Positions 63,413-64,000 of a stretch of 64,000 bases of DNA are shown piece by piece. This DNA is from Cohnella algarum (lineage in GTDB: Bacteria; Bacillota; Bacilli; Paenibacillales; Paenibacillaceae). Position 1 is the stretch's first letter. Each line of letters starts with the position of its first letter. The DNA lies in assembly GCF_016937515.1 (NCBI RefSeq), contig NZ_JAFHKM010000002.1, positions 4,893,001 through 4,957,000 of the forward strand. The letters run 5' to 3'. Position numbers and translations under genes: made by a program. The notes beneath the pieces were generated by a model, which saw only the letters and a list, made by a program, of their open reading frames with translations, was not told the DNA's origin and did no database searches.

Positions 63413-64000
63413 TCAATGCGTCCCCTGGCAGCTCGGACAGTAAAACATTTTGCGCGAGGAAATCGTCGCAAGCTGAATCGTGCCGCCGCAGCGGGGACAC
63501 GGCTCTCCCTCGCGGTCGTAAACCTTGCATTTATCGTCGTAGCCGCCGGTCAGCGTGTCGTTCGCGGTCAGCTTTTTGTCCATGTAGCCGCCCTCTTCGG
63601 CAGCCTCCGTCAGCACTTTTCGCATCGCATGATAAACGTTGCGTTTCGTATCGTCCGTCAAGGACGCAATGTCGGCGAACGGAACGACGCCGGCTTCGAA
63701 GCAAATTTCGTCGGAATAGCAATTGCCGATGCCGGCGAGCCATTTCTGGTCGACGAGAGCCGGCTTCAGCTTGCCGCGCTTCTTGGCCAGCTTCAGAACG
63801 AACGCCTCTTCCGTAAGCCGCGGATCGAACGGCTCCGGGCCGAGCTCGCGAAACTGCTCGATTGCCGCCTTGGCCGTTATCCGGTGAAGAAACCCCAGCC
63901 GAAGCCCGCCGAAAAACAACCGGTTGCCGTCTTCGAGCGCAAAGACGACCTGGAACCGGGAATCGTCCTTTTCCGCTTCCGTTCCGTAAACCAGATATCC
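63413..64000 (-). CDS. Fpg/Nei-family DNA glycosylase, 3' part (runs off the right edge)
   Basis: The C-terminal 195 codons are in the window; the frame is open to base 64000, and the start is outside. It has the helix-two-turn-helix region (KLKPALVDQKWLAGIGNCYSDEICFEAGVVP) and the C-terminal zinc finger with CPRCGG and YCPSCQG, including an Arg (SSRKMFYC). The family removes oxidised bases such as 8-oxoguanine or oxidised pyrimidines. Whether it is MutM or a Nei-like member cannot be told without the N-terminus. First visible gene of the repair operon. Confidence 0.88.
   Translation of the reverse strand, partial: GYLVYGTEAEKDDSRFQVVFALEDGNRLFFGGLRLGFLHRITAKAAIEQFRELGPEPFDPRLTEEAFVLKLAKKRGKLKPALVDQKWLAGIGNCYSDEICFEAGVVPFADIASLTDDTKRNVYHAMRKVLTEAAEEGGYMDKKLTANDTLTGGYDDKCKVYDREGEPCPRCGGTIQLATISSRKMFYCPSCQGTH

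Overview
The window reads as chromosome of a high-GC, Gram-positive, endospore-lineage bacterium of the Paenibacillaceae type (Paenibacillus or Cohnella-like). The grounds are: secreted glycosidases carrying copper-amine-oxidase-like 'stalk' domains, a XerS-type recombinase, a ccpN-yqfL-glpX gluconeogenesis operon, a four-gene pdhABCD operon, strong AGGAGG-type ribosome binding sites with many TTG/GTG starts, and HelD, HD-GYP and NlpC/P60 proteins. The family assignment is inference from gene content; no rRNA or tRNA gene is seen. Most genes lie on the minus strand, which fits a replication fork moving right to left.

Layout. 0-9.5 kb: edge of a DUF3626 gene, a GHL10 glycosidase, a thiamine-binding protein, xerS with a 28-bp dif-like site in its leader, a GH18 protein with a phosphotransferase, and a gluQRS-HD-GNAT group. 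9.7-13.6 kb: a signalling island (HTH-only LuxR regulator, hybrid histidine kinase broken by a frameshift, OmpR-type regulator). 13.6-18 kb: glpX-yqfL-ccpN, a repeat-rich intergenic region, and a cell-wall amidase. 18-23.5 kb: L-fucose catabolism (kinase, aldolase, isomerase) under a divergent LacI-type regulator with a clear promoter and operator. 23.5-32.5 kb: HD-GYP, phosphoesterase, a helD relic with an internal deletion, UspA, NlpC/P60, COG0523 GTPase, a variant SRAP protein, small conserved proteins and a frameshifted serine hydrolase. 32.7-40.7 kb: MFS exporter, MOSC-SDR-nitroreductase operon, two very small genes, an ABC ATPase, a HAD phosphatase and a membrane-anchored glucosaminidase-like protein. 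40.8-49.3 kb: gltD, dfrA-thyA-thioesterase, and the pdhABCD operon with a near-consensus promoter. 49.8-64 kb: esterase, phosphatase with membrane protein, thiN, acetyltransferases with a nitrilase-family hydrolase, a two-component system, a Ser/Thr kinase fused to a degenerate P-loop domain, an rRNA-methyltransferase-like gene with an ABC ATPase, and a tightly overlapping DNA-repair operon (Fpg-like glycosylase, nfo, cREC-like protein, thioredoxin).

How parts fit together. ccpN, yqfL and glpX set the glycolysis/gluconeogenesis switch, while pdhABCD drains pyruvate to acetyl-CoA. The fuc cluster feeds L-fucose carbon into the triose pool. thyA, dfrA and thiN serve cofactor and nucleotide supply. 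Three genes appear broken (hybrid kinase, serine hydrolase, helD), each with a breakpoint that can be located in the sequence. No CRISPR array, prophage or insertion sequence was recognised.
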